Part shown: one piece after another, positions 1 to 6,365 of the stretch
Layout of the letters: the number at the start of each line of letters is the position of its first letter
Numbering within the stretch: the first letter of the stretch is position 1
Origin: Steroidobacteraceae bacterium
Lineage (GTDB): Bacteria; Pseudomonadota; Gammaproteobacteria; Steroidobacterales; Steroidobacteraceae
DNA length: 8,464 nt
Assembly: GCA_025927665.1 (NCBI GenBank)
Contig: JAICKZ010000137.1
Span: 1 to 8,464 of the forward strand
Reading direction: 5' to 3'
Program-made: the position numbers and the translations under genes
Notes under the pieces: model-generated
What the model saw: only the letters and a program-made list of their open reading frames with translations
Database searches by the model: none
What the model was told of the DNA's origin: nothing

Positions 1-68
1 ATACTCCACTTACTCCTGACAAATCATTCTGCATTATAAGCAAGTAGTTTATATATGTGTCGCCATTG

Positions 69-74
69 TATAAT
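69..74 (+). promoter_or_regulatory. Possible -10 box for the PLP-enzyme gene
   Basis: A perfect TATAAT hexamer lies about 80 bp upstream of the start codon in an AT-rich stretch. No convincing -35 box is present at 16-18 bp spacing, so this is a weak call based on one hexamer. It would give a 5' leader of roughly 70 nt. Confidence 0.3.
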
Positions 75-152
75 CGATGTTAGCCCATCCTTATATTTAC
101 TTCTTCGGAACTTTGCTTACTACTTTGCGGTACTTATCTTGCCGGTACAGTC

Positions 153-1313
153 ATGAAAATCGATACGCTGACCAATCATCCACCCACAGTCACCGTCGCA
201 GTCGACAATCCACCGTTGGTGGCGCCGATTTACCAGTCAGTCAAGTTTACTTTTGATGAATTGGAAGAAGCGCAGCGTCATGCACAAGGCGCGCGTGAAG
301 GCTATGCCTATTCGCGGATCGACAATCCTACTTTACGCCAACTCGAATTGACGTTGGCCACCATGCAAGATAGGACACATTGTGTGTTGACTTCATCCGG
401 CGTGGCGGCGATCAGCTTGGCATTGCAAGCGCTGTGCAAATTAGGTGATCACATCATTGTATTTGCGGAAGGCTATGGTCCGACGCGAGCGGTAGCACGA
501 CGCGTGTTGTCGCGGTTTGGTGTGACGCATTCAATACTCTCGATTGAAGATCTTGCAGGCATTGAAAAAACCTTGAAAGCAACGCCGACTCGATTAATGA
601 TCTTTGAAAGTCCCACCAATCCGATTCTGAAAATTGCGGACATCACACGTTTGTGCGAATTGGCCAAAGCCAACGGCTGTTTAACGATATTAGATAACAC
701 ACTTGCAGGCTTACATGCGCATGGGCAGTATCCTATCGATGTCTTCGTGCATTCACTCACCAAGTATGCAAACGGTCATGGTGACGTGACTGCGGGTGCG
801 ATTATTAGCAATGCAGAATTGATGAAGACCGTGCGTGGTGAAGTGTTGGCGATGGGCGTATCGCTTGATCCGCATGCAGCGTTCTTGATTCAACGTGGAC
901 TAAAAACTTATGCACTACGTTACGAACGCAGTTGTGAAAATGCGCTGGCGATCGCCACGTTTCTCGAATCGCATGCGATGGTGGAATCGGTGCGTTATCC
1001 CGGGTTGAAATCCAATTCACAACACGCACTTGCCATGCAGCAAATGGGTAATGGAGGCGGTGTGATTACTTTTGATATTAAAGGCGATGAAAGCAAGGCA
1101 AATGCTTTTGTACAGAAGCTGAAATTATTCAAACTTGCTTCCAGTCTCGGTTCAACCGAATCATTGGTGTTACCCCCTTCCATGATTCAGGCGCGTGATT
1201 TGAATACCGAGCAACGATTATGGGCTGGCATAACTGATCGCAGCATTCGCTTATCGATTGGCATCGAACACATTGATGACTTGATTGCGGATTTGCAACA
1301 GGCGTTGAGCTAG
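153..1313 (+). CDS. Cys/Met-metabolism PLP-dependent enzyme (cystathionine beta-lyase / gamma-synthase-like)
   Basis: A full-length (386 aa) member of the trans-sulfuration fold-type I PLP enzymes. These cytoplasmic tetramers carry out beta- or gamma-elimination or replacement on cystathionine, homocysteine or O-acyl-homoserine. The family signatures are in order. YAYSRIDNP (51-59) supplies the Tyr and Arg that bind phosphate of the neighbouring subunit's PLP. SSG (81-83) is the phosphate loop, and Tyr108 in EGYGP stacks on the cofactor. Asp181 in LDNT pairs with the pyridine nitrogen. Lys204 in HSLTKYANGHGD is the Schiff-base lysine, and Arg366 in IRLSIGIE should bind the substrate carboxylate. 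The start is the first ATG; its Shine-Dalgarno is weak. The fold and chemistry class are secure. Sequence alone does not separate beta-lyase, gamma-synthase and gamma-lyase, so no symbol is given. The gene stands alone, with repeat DNA downstream and no Met or Cys biosynthesis partner in view. Confidence 0.93.
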   Translation: MKIDTLTNHPPTVTVAVDNPPLVAPIYQSVKFTFDELEEAQRHAQGAREGYAYSRIDNPTLRQLELTLATMQDRTHCVLTSSGVAAISLALQALCKLGDHIIVFAEGYGPTRAVARRVLSRFGVTHSILSIEDLAGIEKTLKATPTRLMIFESPTNPILKIADITRLCELAKANGCLTILDNTLAGLHAHGQYPIDVFVHSLTKYANGHGDVTAGAIISNAELMKTVRGEVLAMGVSLDPHAAFLIQRGLKTYALRYERSCENALAIATFLESHAMVESVRYPGLKSNSQHALAMQQMGNGGGVITFDIKGDESKANAFVQKLKLFKLASSLGSTESLVLPPSMIQARDLNTEQRLWAGITDRSIRLSIGIEHIDDLIADLQQALS

Positions 1314-1341
1314 TTGCGATTGTGCGCATGTATTGCCAGTA

Positions 1342-1361
1342 GGTGATAACCTTCGATCACC
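1342..1361. other. Small hairpin after the PLP-enzyme gene
   Basis: GGTGAT and ATCACC form a 6-bp perfect stem around an 8-nt loop, starting 29 nt after the stop codon. No T-run follows, so it is not a standard intrinsic terminator. It could stabilise the 3' end or be a remnant of the repeat DNA that begins next to it. Confidence 0.3.
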
Positions 1362-1463
1362 GCTTATGGTGAGCCTGTCGAACCATTCATCAATTAGGTT
1401 TGTATCAGCCTTTGATTGGAGTTGAAGAACCCTTCGAGAGGCTCAGGGTGAACGGAGTTGATA
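1362..1463. repeat. Intergenic palindromic repeat, family 1, copy 1
   Basis: An approximately 100-bp unit. Its left end (GGTGAGCCTGTCGAACCATT) and right end (CCCTTCGAGAGGCTCAGGG, then GTGAACGG) are related as imperfect inverted repeats: the reverse complement of the right end resembles the left. The middle is AT-richer and the unit ends in GGAGTTGATA. Copy 2 at 1543-1643 matches it over its whole length with scattered changes. Elements with these cores are, to my knowledge, widespread in intergenic DNA of many proteobacteria. Short reading frames through them are spurious. Confidence 0.8.
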
Positions 1464-1522
1464 AAGAGAATGATTTAATTGATAGGGTAAACGGGTTGAT
1501 TGATAAGATTAATGGGTTAATT
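1460..1522. repeat. Three imperfect 21-bp tandem repeats
   Basis: Units at 1460-1480, 1481-1501 and 1502-1522 share the pattern GATAnnnnnAAnGnnTTnATT. They lie exactly between copies 1 and 2 of the family-1 element, and the GATA of the first unit is also the end of copy 1. Read on the plus strand they give heptads such as IDRVNGL and IDKINGL. No start codon with a ribosome binding site supports translation. Confidence 0.75.
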
Positions 1523-1542
1523 GAAAGGCGAGTGGCTTTAGC

Positions 1543-1643
1543 CGCTCATGGTGAGCCTGTCGAACCATTCATCAATTTAGTATGTATTAACCTTTCACCG
1601 AAGTTGAGAACCCTTCGACAAGCTCAGGGTGAACGGAATTGAT
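1543..1643. repeat. Intergenic palindromic repeat, family 1, copy 2
   Basis: The second direct copy of the element at 1362-1463. It has the same left core (GGTGAGCCTGTCGAACCATT) and a slightly more canonical right core (CCCTTCGACAAGCTCAGGG, then GTGAACGG), ending GGAATTGATA. Both copies lie in the same orientation, with the 21-bp tandem repeats and about 20 bp more between them. Confidence 0.8.
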
Positions 1644-1648
1644 AATTC

Positions 1649-1688
1649 GTTCATGGTGAGCCCTGCTCTATTAACAGGGGAACCATTC
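1649..1688. repeat. Family 1 repeat, partial copy 3 with inserted hairpin
   Basis: Only the left end of the element is present (TTCATGGTGAGCC, then GAACCATTCC). Where copies 1 and 2 read CTGTC, this copy has a longer sequence in which CCCTG (1661-1665) and CAGGG (1675-1679) pair around a 9-nt loop. It lies immediately beyond the stop codon of the minus-strand DUF2905 gene. It may act as a 3' hairpin for that gene, but no T-run follows on the minus strand. Confidence 0.6.
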
Positions 1689-1692
1689 CTTA

Positions 1693-1899
1693 TTATTTAT
1701 TTTTCCTCATCAAATACATCACCACCGATATCACAACACTGACGATAATCGAAGTCATCAAAGGAAAGTAAAAACTAAAGCCTGGTCGCTCAATTCTAAT
1801 ATCACCGGGCAATCGACCCAGTGGCAGTTTCGATAGCCATGGCCAGCCAATGCCGATCAAGGTAATGACAAGTCCGATCACAATTAGCACACGTGACAT
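1693..1899 (-). CDS. DUF2905 family small membrane protein
   Basis: A 68-residue protein of the DUF2905 type, short inner-membrane proteins of unknown function found in many bacteria. Two hydrophobic helices are visible: residues 3-20 (VLIVIGLVITLIGIGWPW) and about 47-63 (PLMTSIIVSVVISVVMY). Between them is the family hallmark loop LPLGRLPGDIRIERPGFSFYFP, in which the LGRLPGDI core is characteristic. The protein ends in a basic tail (RKNK), suggesting a cytoplasmic C-terminus. The start is the ATG at 1897-1899; no strong Shine-Dalgarno is visible. The gene is divergent from the isocitrate dehydrogenase gene, and the 83-bp gap must hold both promoters. Family assignment is confident; function is unknown. 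Confidence 0.88.
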   Translation of the reverse strand: MSRVLIVIGLVITLIGIGWPWLSKLPLGRLPGDIRIERPGFSFYFPLMTSIIVSVVISVVMYLMRKNK

Positions 1900-1928
1900 G
1901 TTCGGATACCCAAGGTAAGTAATTTGCT

Positions 1929-1937
1929 TGATATACT
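1929..1937 (+). promoter_or_regulatory. Probable extended -10 promoter of icd
   Basis: TGATATACT matches the extended -10 pattern (TGn followed by TATACT), 45 bp before the icd start codon. No good -35 box is seen 17 bp upstream, which extended -10 promoters tolerate. The site lies in the short divergent gap shared with the DUF2905 gene. Confidence 0.45.
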
Positions 1938-1982
1938 AACCGCTTACTCCCTTATCGTTCTCCGAGTGTTTCAAGGATTCCC

Positions 1983-4205
1983 ATGACTGCCAAGATAATC
2001 TATACCCTTACCGACGAAGCTCCCGCGTTGGCTACTTATTCGCTGTTGCCAATTGTGCAAGCTTTTACCAAAGCCGCTGATATCGCCGTTGAAACGCGTG
2101 ACATTTCCTTGTCGGGTCGCATTCTGGCAAATTTTTCTGATGTACTTAAGCCAGAACAAAAACAAAAAGACGATCTCGCCGAACTCGGTGAATTAGCAAA
2201 AACGCCGCAGGCCAATATCATCAAGCTGCCCAATGTCAGTGCGTCCGTGCCGCAGCTCAAGGCGGCAATCAAAGAATTGCAATCACAGGGTTATGCCATT
2301 CCCGATTATCCCGAAGATCCAAAGACCGATGCTGAAAAGCAAATCAAGACGCGATACGCGAAGGTGTTAGGCAGTGCAGTGAATCCGGTGCTACGCGAAG
2401 GCAACTCCGATCGTCGTGTTGCCAATGCGGTGAAACAATACGCACGCAAACATCCCCACTCCATGGGCGCATGGTCAGCCGATTCAAAGACCCATGTGTC
2501 GCATATGGCCTCAGGCGATTTTTACGGCAATGAACAGGCGGCAGTAATTCCAACCGCACAAACATTGAAGATTGAATTCACCGATAAAGCGGGCAACAAA
2601 ACCGTTCTGAAAGAAGCCTTAAAGGTGCAGCCAAATGAAGTGATCAGTACTACTTTCATGAACTGTAAAGCGCTATGCGATTTTTACGAAGCACAAGTTG
2701 CCGATGCCAAAGCCAAAAATGTATTGCTGTCATTGCACTTAAAAGCAACCATGATGAAAGTTTCTGATCCCATCATGTTTGGTCATGCCGTCAGTGTGTA
2801 CTTCAAAGATGTATTCACCAAGCATGTCGCTGTATTCAAACAAATTGGTGTCAATGTCCGCAATGGATTCGGTGATGTCTATACGAAGATTCAATCATTA
2901 CCCGAAGCACAACGCGCAGAAATCGAAGCAGACATCAAAGCTGTCTATGCCAAAGGCCCGGCGTTAGCAATGGTCGACTCCGATAAAGGTATTACCAACT
3001 TGCATGTGCCGAGTGATGTGATCATCGATGCTTCCATGCCTGCGGCTATTCGCACTTCGGGTCGTATGTGGGGCGCCGATGGCAAAGCCCATGACATGAA
3101 AGCGATGATTCCCGATCGTTGTTATGCAGGCATCTATCAAGTCGTCATTGACGATTGCAAAGAACATGGTGCATACGATGTGAAGACCATGGGTAGTGTC
3201 AGCAATGTGGGTTTGATGGCACAAGCTGCAGAAGAATACGGCTCACACGATAAAACGTTTGAGATCGCATCGAGTGGTACTGTGCGTGTGCTTGATGCCT
3301 CAGGTACGGTATTGACACAACACGAAGTGAATCAAGGTGATATTTGGCGCATGTGTCAAACCAAAGATGTCGCGATTAAGGATTGGGTAAAGCTTGCGGT
3401 AGGTCGTGCAAAGGCAACCAATACCACAGCAGTTTTCTGGTTGGATGAACAACGCGCTTATGATCGTACCTTGATCGAAATTGTGAAAAGTAATCTAAAA
3501 GGTTACGACATTGCAGAGTGGGATATTCGCATCCTGTCGCCAATCGAAGCATGCAAGTTATCATTGAAACGTATTCGACAAGGCAAGGACACCATTTCTG
3601 TCACGGGCAATGTACTGCGTGATTACAACACCGACTTGTTTCCCATTCTTGAACTTGGCACCAGCGCCAAGATGTTGTCGATTGTTCCCCTGTTGCAAGG
3701 GGGGGGCTTGTACGAAACCGGCGCAGGTGGTTCTGCACCCAAACATGTACAACAATTTCTGGAAGAAGGTTATTTGCGTTGGGATTCACTCGGTGAATTT
3801 CTTGCGTTGCAAGTTTCCATCGAAGACATGGCTACCAAAACGAATAACAACAAAGCCAAAGTACTCGCCGAAACCTTGGACATCGCCAATGGTAAATTTC
3901 TTGAGAGTGACAAATCACCCGCACGTAAAGTAGGGCAGATTGATAATCGCGGTAGTCATTTCTATCTTGCGTTGTACTGGGCACAAGCCTTGGCAACACA
4001 AACCAAGGATGCTTCTTTGCAATCTGTATTCAAACCGATTGCAGAACAATTGACTGCGAATGAAAAGAAAATTGATGGCGAGTTGATTGGCGCACAAGGT
4101 AAACCAGTGGATGTGGGTGGTTATTACCATCCTTCGCCGGATAAATGTTCGGCAGCAATGAGGCCAAGTGGAACGTTTAATTCAATACTGGCAAGTTTGA
4201 GGTGA
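1983..4205 (+). CDS. icd: Isocitrate dehydrogenase [NADP+], monomeric type
   Basis: A 740-aa monomeric NADP-dependent isocitrate dehydrogenase, which oxidatively decarboxylates isocitrate to 2-oxoglutarate in the TCA cycle and yields NADPH. It is unrelated in overall length to the common dimeric Icd of about 415 aa. Full family length is present. Key residues known from the Azotobacter vinelandii enzyme are found at an offset of one: Ser131, Asn134, Arg138 and Arg144 (in SAVNPVLREGNSDRR), Lys254 (HLKATMMK), Asp349 (IIDASMPA), Tyr419, Arg546, Asp547 and Asp551 (LRDYNTD). The SHMASGDFYGNEQ block (173-185) is also typical. An AAGGA Shine-Dalgarno lies a few bases before the ATG. The gene is monocistronic, with its own promoter candidate and a strong terminator 7 nt after the stop. 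Nothing suggests loss of function. Confidence 0.98.
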   Translation: MTAKIIYTLTDEAPALATYSLLPIVQAFTKAADIAVETRDISLSGRILANFSDVLKPEQKQKDDLAELGELAKTPQANIIKLPNVSASVPQLKAAIKELQSQGYAIPDYPEDPKTDAEKQIKTRYAKVLGSAVNPVLREGNSDRRVANAVKQYARKHPHSMGAWSADSKTHVSHMASGDFYGNEQAAVIPTAQTLKIEFTDKAGNKTVLKEALKVQPNEVISTTFMNCKALCDFYEAQVADAKAKNVLLSLHLKATMMKVSDPIMFGHAVSVYFKDVFTKHVAVFKQIGVNVRNGFGDVYTKIQSLPEAQRAEIEADIKAVYAKGPALAMVDSDKGITNLHVPSDVIIDASMPAAIRTSGRMWGADGKAHDMKAMIPDRCYAGIYQVVIDDCKEHGAYDVKTMGSVSNVGLMAQAAEEYGSHDKTFEIASSGTVRVLDASGTVLTQHEVNQGDIWRMCQTKDVAIKDWVKLAVGRAKATNTTAVFWLDEQRAYDRTLIEIVKSNLKGYDIAEWDIRILSPIEACKLSLKRIRQGKDTISVTGNVLRDYNTDLFPILELGTSAKMLSIVPLLQGGGLYETGAGGSAPKHVQQFLEEGYLRWDSLGEFLALQVSIEDMATKTNNNKAKVLAETLDIANGKFLESDKSPARKVGQIDNRGSHFYLALYWAQALATQTKDASLQSVFKPIAEQLTANEKKIDGELIGAQGKPVDVGGYYHPSPDKCSAAMRPSGTFNSILASLR

Positions 4206-4211
4206 TGAATG

Positions 4212-4242
4212 AAAACCCCGACGTGAGAATGTCGGGGTTTTT
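4212..4242 (+). terminator. Rho-independent terminator of icd
   Basis: AAAACCCCGAC (4212-4222) pairs perfectly with GTCGGGGTTTT (4231-4241) around an 8-nt loop, and the stem runs into a T-run. It starts 7 nt after the icd stop codon and separates icd from the next operon. Confidence 0.93.
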
Positions 4243-4334
4243 AATCATCTACGTTGAAACAAAGGCACCGGTACAGTAATAAATATTGCGAAGCCGTGGT
4301 ATCGTCAGACTTATAACTTTGTTTGTATGTGGCT

Positions 4335-4340
4335 GGAGGT
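4335..4340 (+). promoter_or_regulatory. Strong Shine-Dalgarno (GGAGGT) fixing the start of the 115-aa gene
   Basis: GGAGGT lies 5 nt before the ATG at 4346. It is among the strongest ribosome binding sites in the window and decides the start of this otherwise unrecognised gene. Confidence 0.8.
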
Positions 4341-4345
4341 AAATA

Positions 4346-4693
4346 ATGTCAAATTTAGGCAGTTTGGGTGATGCGCCTCCAGGTGGAAATCTTGGTCTTT
4401 TGGCAAGTCTTCTCGCTAAACCGACTATTACCGGTATCTGGTACAACAAGAAGAAAATAAAACTCGATGGATATCACTTTATTGAATGTCGGTTCGATGG
4501 GTGTGAGCTGCATTTAGAGGGGACGAATTTTATTATTGAACGTTGCATAATTGACTCTAAGACTGTTATTTACTTTGGCGGAGATACGACAAAACCAATT
4601 CGCTTGTTCAATGCTCGATATGACTGGATGTATTCGAGTGCGCCGCTATTCACACCAGAGCGAGACGAAGACGGAAGAATTACTATTAAATAA
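4346..4693 (+). CDS. Hypothetical protein, pentapeptide-like, first gene of a two-gene operon
   Basis: A 115-residue soluble protein that I cannot assign to a named family. The N-terminus is Gly/Leu-rich and flexible (residues 2-27, including GDAPPGGNLG). The middle (about 35-75) has a repeated pattern of aromatic or aliphatic and Cys/Asp positions: HFIECRFDGCELHLEG, then NFIIERCIIDS. This resembles short right-handed beta-helix or pentapeptide-type coils. The C-terminal third ends in a charged tail (RDEDGRITIK). A perfect GGAGGT supports the start. The next gene begins 12 nt downstream on the same strand with no good ribosome binding site of its own, so the two are probably co-transcribed and perhaps translationally coupled. 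The beta-helix idea is inference from pattern alone. Confidence 0.8.
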   Translation: MSNLGSLGDAPPGGNLGLLASLLAKPTITGIWYNKKKIKLDGYHFIECRFDGCELHLEGTNFIIERCIIDSKTVIYFGGDTTKPIRLFNARYDWMYSSAPLFTPERDEDGRITIK

Positions 4694-4705
4694 TCGGCCT
4701 ATTTA

Positions 4706-5296
4706 ATGAGCAGCCAAGAAAGTAAAGTGTCAGCTCGGGTTAATTTGGCTCCAAAGCGGAGTCAAATTTTTATGACGTTGTTGGGCACTGGCAGTCTATT
4801 TTTCTTGTTCTTGGGAACATTGTTCACTTGGAATGCTAAACCATCTTCGTGGATACCATTTGCAGTTGGTGTGGTATTACTTTTGGTCGCTCTACTTAGT
4901 TGGTTTGTATCGCGTAAGGACATTGATCTTGATGGCGCGCTGCCAATTACCGTAAAGAATACAAATACTGGCATTGAGGTGACCGCGGACTTAAGAATGT
5001 TAACTGGGCAGAGAAAAGTGGCGGCATTGGGTGAGGCGTTGCTTACAGCAGCTACTAGAGATCCCTTGCCAGAGCCTGATGGACTCGTTTCCGATGAAGG
5101 TCTTCCGATGCCAGAAAGGAAGGAAGATGCTATGAGAGTTGTCGCGGAAATAAATGAAAAAGTACACGCCGATTGTGACTCATTGAATAAAGCTATAGAG
5201 CAATCGACGAAAGCTCATGCAGTGGTGGCGTGGGCCCCAGAATTAACTCCTGTTGCTGATTTCGCTGCAATATCAAATAACAAAGTTGATGAGTAG
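4706..5296 (+). CDS. Hypothetical two-helix membrane protein, second gene of the operon
   Basis: A 196-residue protein with no family I can name. After a short basic N-terminus (residues 1-19) come two closely spaced hydrophobic segments, about 22-42 (IFMTLLGTGSLFFLFLG...) and 49-68 (SWIPFAVGVVLLLVALLSWF), joined by a short turn (NAKPSS). A soluble C-terminal domain of about 125 residues follows, which is acidic, includes a predicted helical stretch (about 137-165) and has no catalytic motif I recognise. The topology suggests an inner-membrane hairpin with the soluble domain in the cytoplasm. It begins 12 nt after the preceding stop codon with only a poor Shine-Dalgarno, pointing to coupling with the upstream gene. 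A REPIN-like element begins 30 bp after its stop, with no intrinsic terminator between. Confidence 0.8.
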   Translation: MSSQESKVSARVNLAPKRSQIFMTLLGTGSLFFLFLGTLFTWNAKPSSWIPFAVGVVLLLVALLSWFVSRKDIDLDGALPITVKNTNTGIEVTADLRMLTGQRKVAALGEALLTAATRDPLPEPDGLVSDEGLPMPERKEDAMRVVAEINEKVHADCDSLNKAIEQSTKAHAVVAWAPELTPVADFAAISNNKVDE

Positions 5297-5325
5297 CTCG
5301 TAGGACGCTATGACGAATTAGCGAG

Positions 5326-5459
5326 GTAGGATCGCGATTACACCATCAAATTCAATTCATCGTTGCTTTAATATGATGGTTAACGATTCTTTGCGTAATG
5401 TGCCCACTGCATTAATTCAATATCAAAAAGTAATTGGTGCAATCGCGATTGCACCCTAC
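5326..5459. repeat. REPIN-like element, type 1, copy A (full)
   Basis: A 134-bp element whose outer ends are GTAG on the left and CTAC on the right, as in REPIN/BIME elements recognised by RAYT transposases. The right arm (5436-5459) is a perfect 20-bp palindrome built on GGTGCAATCG, followed by CTAC. The left arm (5326-5344) is the same kind of palindrome but has lost 5 nt just after GTAGG compared with copy C. The core is shared with copies B and C (CATCAAATTCAATT, then a TTTnATAT-like and ATATCAAAA pair). Confidence 0.8.
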
Positions 5460-5534
5460 ATTCGAGAGTGTATGAAAGAAATTCGCAATGATGAACGTGT
5501 TGCTATTTCTGATTGTCACGCTTGCAATCAGTTC
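5460..5534. repeat. Conserved spacer between REPIN type 1 and type 2
   Basis: About 75 bp, beginning ATTCGAGAGTGTATGAAA and ending CAATCAGTTC, is clearly homologous to 6757-6833, which sits in the same place in the second composite. The shared spacer shows that REPIN1, spacer and REPIN2 were copied together as one unit. No gene is supported here. Confidence 0.7.
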
Positions 5535-5591
5535 GTAGGCTGGGTTGAAACCCAGCTCTTGCGTATTAATGCTGGTCGCGACCCAGCCTAC
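5535..5591. repeat. REPIN-like element, type 2, copy A (full)
   Basis: A 57-bp element with GTAG and CTAC outer ends. The ends GTAGGCTGGGTTG and CGACCCAGCCTAC are inverted repeats with one mismatch. Each half also folds alone: GCTGGGTT pairs with AACCCAGC on the left, and GCTGG pairs with CCAGC around TCGCGAC on the right. This is the classic two-hairpin REPIN layout. A left half recurs at 6834-6850 and a right-end fragment at 6183-6191. Confidence 0.8.
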
Positions 5592-5626
5592 AAAAATAAC
5601 CCGGTGGGAATTAATCGTCACGCGCA

Positions 5627-6124
5627 TCATTGCAGCGAAAATACATCTGATTGCGATGGTATCGCGGGGCGCACTGATACTTCCAGAAACTCTCGAAAAG
5701 CAGGCGCAAACGTGTCACGACGCATTCGCCACCAGATCTGCACACCTGGCATATGCCAATACATGAACATGTGTATAACCCAGGCGTTCCAGTCTTCTTG
5801 TTGAACTACGCCTTCCCTTTGTTGCACGAACATGTTTTCGTAATGCTTGAAAAACACGAATATGATGGACATAAAAGCCATCTTGTCGGCGTTGGTCATT
5901 GCAGAGAAGGACTGTTCGTTGGCCGAAATGCCTTGCGCGAATACAGTGGCATTATCGGCGAGGAGTGGTCCAATACTCTGCCAGCCGGCAGCTATGTTTT
6001 GATGAATCTGAGCCCGCGTGGCGCGCGCACTCTCTCGCATCTGATAGCCGACAAATACCAGTGACAGAACAACCGCAGCAGCGGCAACGATTTGTGTTAC
6101 AAAAAAGACTTGTTCAAGCGTCAT
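5627..6124 (-). CDS. Hypothetical N-terminally anchored membrane protein
   Basis: A 165-residue protein from the ATG at 6122-6124, chosen because CTCC at 6134-6137 reads GGAG on the coding strand, 9 nt upstream. Two earlier in-frame ATGs (6146-6148 and 6143-6145) would add 7-8 residues but have no such site. One transmembrane helix is visible at about residues 5-27 (QVFFVTQIVAAAAVVLSLVFVG). It is followed by a basic, probably cytoplasmic stretch (YQMRESARATRAQ) and a helical soluble domain rich in Trp, Phe and Met, including HYENMFVQQREGVV and WNAWVIHMF. Small proteins with this layout are common in gammaproteobacterial genomes as hypotheticals, to my knowledge, and I cannot assign a function. 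It is isolated between REPIN-like elements, with no same-strand neighbour nearby. Confidence 0.8.
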   Translation of the reverse strand: MTLEQVFFVTQIVAAAAVVLSLVFVGYQMRESARATRAQIHQNIAAGWQSIGPLLADNATVFAQGISANEQSFSAMTNADKMAFMSIIFVFFKHYENMFVQQREGVVQQEDWNAWVIHMFMYWHMPGVQIWWRMRRDTFAPAFREFLEVSVRPAIPSQSDVFSLQ

Positions 6125-6182
6125 GATCGAGATCTCCGATTCCATCATTTCATAAATGATGTTGGCACGGTATGCTATATCA

Positions 6183-6191
6183 CCAGCCTAC
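6183..6191. repeat. REPIN type 2 right-end fragment
   Basis: CCAGCCTAC followed by AAA matches the right terminus of the type 2 element at 5583-5591 and its first flanking bases. Only nine core bases remain, so it may be a remnant or chance, but its place just upstream of the 165-aa gene fits a repeat-flanked segment. Confidence 0.35.
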
Positions 6192-6209
6192 AAACACAAA
6201 TCGTATTTG

Positions 6210-6243
6210 TTCACGGTGAATTTGTCGAACTATCTATTTATCA
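6210..6243. repeat. Degenerate family 1 repeat, left end
   Basis: GTTCACGGTGAATTTGTCGA and the following AACTATCTATTTATCAA align with the left end of the family 1 elements at 1362 and 1543 (CATGGTGAGCCTGTCGAACC, then ATTCATCAA) with scattered substitutions. It appears to be an old, decayed half copy, placed next to the half REPIN1 copy B. Confidence 0.5.
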
Positions 6244-6257
6244 AGCGAAGCAGCAAG

Positions 6258-6312
6258 GTAGAGTGTAATCGTGATTACACCATCAAATTCAATTCATTGT
6301 TGCTTTGATATG
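6258..6312. repeat. REPIN-like element, type 1, copy B (left half only)
   Basis: GTAG at 6258-6261 opens a hairpin arm in which GTGTAATC pairs with GATTACAC. It is followed by the same core as copies A and C (CATCAAATTCAATTCATTG and TTTGATATG). The match fades after about 6312, and there is no right-hand GGTGCAATC arm. The lost half is replaced by the region leading into the 73-aa gene. Confidence 0.7.
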
Positions 6313-6365
6313 TTGGGTTGCGCGAACGAATGCTAACTCATCTATTTCACCTTCCTGGTAATCAC

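Noticed and set aside
1400..1642. 80-codon open frame on the plus strand downstream of the PLP-enzyme gene
   Set aside because: It is built almost entirely from family 1 repeat DNA and the 21-bp tandem repeats (GEPVEPF and LRQAQGER are typical spurious translations of that repeat), and it has no ribosome binding site.
3610..3933. 107-codon open frame on the plus strand within icd
   Set aside because: It is a frame shadow of the isocitrate dehydrogenase gene, in which all known active-site residues are intact in the main frame.
4286..4317. TTGCGA and TATAAC as a promoter for the two-gene operon
   Set aside because: The spacer is 20 nt, too long for a convincing sigma70 promoter, so the operon's promoter is left unassigned.
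5373..5804. 143-codon open frame on the plus strand
   Set aside because: It runs through REPIN copy A and then antisense through the 3' end of the 165-aa membrane-protein gene, with a Cys/His/Asn-rich composition unlike a real protein.
5753..6064. 103-codon open frame on the plus strand
   Set aside because: It is fully antisense to the membrane-protein gene at 5627-6124, which has a coherent transmembrane helix and a ribosome binding site.
6318..6365. N-terminal extension of the 73-aa protein from a TTG start
   Set aside because: It begins in the fading edge of the half REPIN, has no Shine-Dalgarno and uses a rare start codon; the ATG at 6366 is preferred.
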